In this document: piece after piece, positions 61,782 through 64,000 of the stretch
How the letters are laid out: each line of letters opens with the position of its first letter
Position numbering within the stretch: position 1 is the first letter of the stretch
NCBI RefSeq assembly: GCF_009741735.1
Contig: NZ_WHOH01000003.1
Coordinates: forward strand, 372,001 to 436,000
Direction of reading: 5' to 3'
Length of the DNA stretch: 64,000 bases
Source: Lentibacillus sp. JNUCC-1
GTDB taxonomy: Bacteria > Bacillota > Bacilli > Bacillales > Amphibacillaceae
Translations under genes and position numbers: made by a program
The notes under the pieces: generated by a model
Seen by the model: only the letters and a program-made list of their open reading frames with translations
Told to the model about the DNA's origin: nothing
Databases searched by the model: none

Positions 61782-64000
61782 ATGAAGATTATCCTCAAAC
61801 ATATTTTAAAAAATCTATACGAAAAAAAGCTGCGGACGTTTATTATTCTATTGACCGTTCTTTTGTCGACGATGGTTTTATTTATCGGCCTGAGTTTAAA
61901 TGACATTCTCAATAACACATATGCAACGATGGTCAAGGGCGCATATGGTGATGCGAATGTCCTTGTTGAGAAGGCGACAAATGAGGAAAATCCGTTATAT
62001 GAAGCGGATGCTATTGAAACTGGTCAGATTCATATCGATGAACGGGTTGACATGATACAAGCAGTCGGCAGAAGTCAACAGGGTGGGGACAATGTGAAGG
62101 TGTCTTTGACCGGCTTGGATTTGCAGGCGGCGTCAGAGATGAATATGGTCAAGGTGATGGATGAACCTGAGGACTTCGCATTCAATAAGAACGATGCCGT
62201 CATCAGTTCACGTGCTGCCTCCAATTACGATTTGGGTGTTGGTGAGCAAATAACGGTAGAAATAAACCAGGATACATATACCTATACGATCGGTGCGATC
62301 AGTGAGGCAAATGGTTTATTTTACTCGGAAATAGACGATATTCTGCTGGTTGTACCTATGAATCAGGTCAACGACATTTATGGCACGAACAACCTGGTCA
62401 ATCGGACATTGATCAAAGTTAATGATGAGAAAGTTGATACGTTTACTGAAACATTGGCTGGTCTCAATACGCATTTTTCCGTGGAACCGACGCGTAAGCT
62501 TGATGCGGAAAGCCGTGATGACGAGGCATTCAAAACAACTATGATTTTATCGATCGTCATCATTGTGATGATCAGCGCATATGTTATTTTTTCATTGTCT
62601 AAAGTCATCGTTGCGGAACGCATGCCTGTTGCTGGAACATTTCGAAGTGTGGGTGCCAGTAAGCACATGATCAACCGTATGTTACTGATGGAGTTTTTAT
62701 TTTATGGCATCATTGGTGCTGTAATGGGCATCATACTTGCCGTCATTTTGCTTCCTGTAGCTGCTGACAGTTTTAACGAATATAAAGCATTTGGTGCGAA
62801 AACGGTCGTCACCTATGATCCAGTCTATCTGGCAATTGCCTTTATATTCGGTGCCGTCTTCCCGGTGATGGCGGGGATGCTGCACATTTATCGTGCAGGC
62901 AAAAAGCCGCTTAAAGAGATCATTCTTAACACCACACATACTGTTAAGGAACAGTCAAAAGCAGGCGTATTTATCGGTGTGGTCCTGTTTGCCGGCTCAC
63001 TGGGGTTACATGTTGTGAATAGAAAAGATGATCTCCTGTTAGCGGTTGGTGCGATCCTATTGCTGTTCATTGCGATCGTTTTGCTGATGCCGGTATTGTT
63101 AAGCGGTATTTCTAGGCTGACACAGATGTTGCTTGCCAAGGTGCCCATTGGTGAATTGAAGCTTGGCGTAAAAAATATCGCCCATAACAAAATGGTTTCC
63201 AATAACGCCAGCATGATTATCGTTGTTTTTCTGCTTTTGTTAATGATCGGGATAACGAGTGCCGGCATCGATCAATATATTAAAAACACGGTCGAACAGG
63301 ACTTCGATGTCCTTGCTAATAGTACGGACATGGACTTTACAAAATATGAAGACATTGAAACGATTGATGGTGTTTCCGAAGCTTATTTTCAGCATATCAG
63401 TGCTGCTGGCTATGATGATGGCCGTGATACGTTTATTGTTTACGGGGTCCAGGATATCGAGAAGTTTGATCGGTTTTATTCGGGCGCGACTTTTTTGGAT
63501 GAAGCGAAAGCAAACCTCAACACACTGGACAACGGGGTTGTGATCGACACGTATCAAGCCAAACGCTATGGTTTGAAAACAGGAGATACCATACGGCTGG
63601 TACCCCTAGATCAAGACCAGAAACCAATCGGTGAGGCGTATGGACCGGTAGAACTAGAAATTGCGGGAACAATGGATGCTGCTTCACTTTCAACGAACCG
63701 GAATATCGCCATTCTTTCATTGGCATATTATCAAGCTCATTTTGTCGATGCATTTAATCAAATCGAAATAAAGACAGATGCGTCTAGCCAGGCAGAAACG
63801 GTTAAAGAAAACATCGAAAATCACTACCCCAATTCTGGACTGACCATCCAAACATTTGAAGACATGATTGGCTCTCAAAAGGAGACAGTCGATACGTTGA
63901 TCCAGGGTGTTCTCGTCATCATACTCCTGGGACTTGTTATTGGGCTCTTAGGGGTATCCAACAATTTACTCGTTTCCTTTATCGAGCGAAAGAAAGAGTA
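61782..64000 (+). CDS. FtsX-like ABC transporter permease, cut by the window end
   Basis: 739 codons without a stop to the end of the window. N-terminal membrane helix (LRTFIILLTVLLSTMVLFIG), a MacB-like extracellular domain (about 40-230), a first FtsX core (ILSIVIIVMISAYVIFSLSK and VAGTFRSVGASKHMINRMLL), a second set of helices (AGVFIGVVLFAGSLGLHVV; ILLLFIAIVLLMPVLLSGIS), a second N-terminal helix unit (NMIIVVF-type, SNNASMIIVVFLLLLMIGIT), another extracellular domain, and the start of the second FtsX core. Duplicated FtsX permeases export lipoproteins, lipids or peptides with a separate ATPase, not in view. Start ATG 61782 after GGAGAAGATGAG. Confidence 0.87.
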   Translation, partial: MKIILKHILKNLYEKKLRTFIILLTVLLSTMVLFIGLSLNDILNNTYATMVKGAYGDANVLVEKATNEENPLYEADAIETGQIHIDERVDMIQAVGRSQQGGDNVKVSLTGLDLQAASEMNMVKVMDEPEDFAFNKNDAVISSRAASNYDLGVGEQITVEINQDTYTYTIGAISEANGLFYSEIDDILLVVPMNQVNDIYGTNNLVNRTLIKVNDEKVDTFTETLAGLNTHFSVEPTRKLDAESRDDEAFKTTMILSIVIIVMISAYVIFSLSKVIVAERMPVAGTFRSVGASKHMINRMLLMEFLFYGIIGAVMGIILAVILLPVAADSFNEYKAFGAKTVVTYDPVYLAIAFIFGAVFPVMAGMLHIYRAGKKPLKEIILNTTHTVKEQSKAGVFIGVVLFAGSLGLHVVNRKDDLLLAVGAILLLFIAIVLLMPVLLSGISRLTQMLLAKVPIGELKLGVKNIAHNKMVSNNASMIIVVFLLLLMIGITSAGIDQYIKNTVEQDFDVLANSTDMDFTKYEDIETIDGVSEAYFQHISAAGYDDGRDTFIVYGVQDIEKFDRFYSGATFLDEAKANLNTLDNGVVIDTYQAKRYGLKTGDTIRLVPLDQDQKPIGEAYGPVELEIAGTMDAASLSTNRNIAILSLAYYQAHFVDAFNQIEIKTDASSQAETVKENIENHYPNSGLTIQTFEDMIGSQKETVDTLIQGVLVIILLGLVIGLLGVSNNLLVSFIERKKE

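Noticed and set aside
1..64000. tRNA or rRNA genes
   Set aside because: No cloverleaf with TTCRA arms or rRNA-like stretches was noticed on either strand on reading.

Overview
The window comes from a low-GC Gram-positive bacterium. It is most likely a salt-tolerant member of the Bacillaceae (Virgibacillus, Lentibacillus or Oceanobacillus type). The evidence is strong AGGAGG ribosome sites, a SpoIIS toxin module, ThiXYZ/YkoF behind a TPP riboswitch, a TerC gene behind a yybP-ykoY riboswitch, and a doe-type ectoine degradation cluster. This placement rests on gene content only.

Layout. 1-6.0 kb: the tail of a DAO-type flavin oxidoreductase and an oligopeptide ABC operon (oppABCDF order, last gene frameshifted). 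6.3-8.75 kb: an IS21-family element with broken istA and istB, abutting an Mrr-type nuclease. 8.7-29 kb: an accessory region of mostly small, co-oriented genes (membrane micro-proteins, SEC-C protein, Nudix, TetR plus operator, DUF418, two YjaZ-like metalloproteases, DinB, DUF4256, Imm22, DUF421), interrupted by an IS110 element with a candidate bridge-RNA region and by a group II intron. 29-35 kb: ectoine catabolism (truncated doeA, an M20 deacylase, doeC, frameshifted doeD). 35-38.6 kb: small genes among dense minisatellites. 38.6-48.8 kb: mscS, csp, ornithine carbamoyltransferase, a MITE-like element, the thiamine/HMP uptake operon, a toxin-antitoxin pair and small membrane proteins. 48.8-64 kb: 2-keto acid decarboxylase divergent from a MarR regulator, VanZ, alpha/beta hydrolase, YjaZ protease, a SpoIIS locus with two candidate antitoxins, acetyltransferase, terC, old yellow enzyme, YihY, two DUF948 proteins, a YtxH-like protein and the start of an FtsX-type permease.

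Three things stand out. First, intergenic spaces carry several dispersed repeat families: three classes of about 21-bp minisatellite (two helical turns per unit), two families of long hairpins, and a short GGGCC-type motif that the group II intron has invaded. Second, many genes are broken by what looks like one missing base, always inside a short homopolymer. This may be a sequencing artefact and should be settled before decay is inferred. Third, the SpoIIS locus has a recognisable toxin, two related small downstream proteins separated by a terminator, and an unrecognised upstream partner gene.

How genes work together: the doe genes would convert ectoine to aspartate; thiY-thiX-thiZ-ykoF would import a thiamine precursor under TPP control; the opp operon would import peptides; the TetR and MarR genes each sit by a visible palindromic operator next to a likely target.
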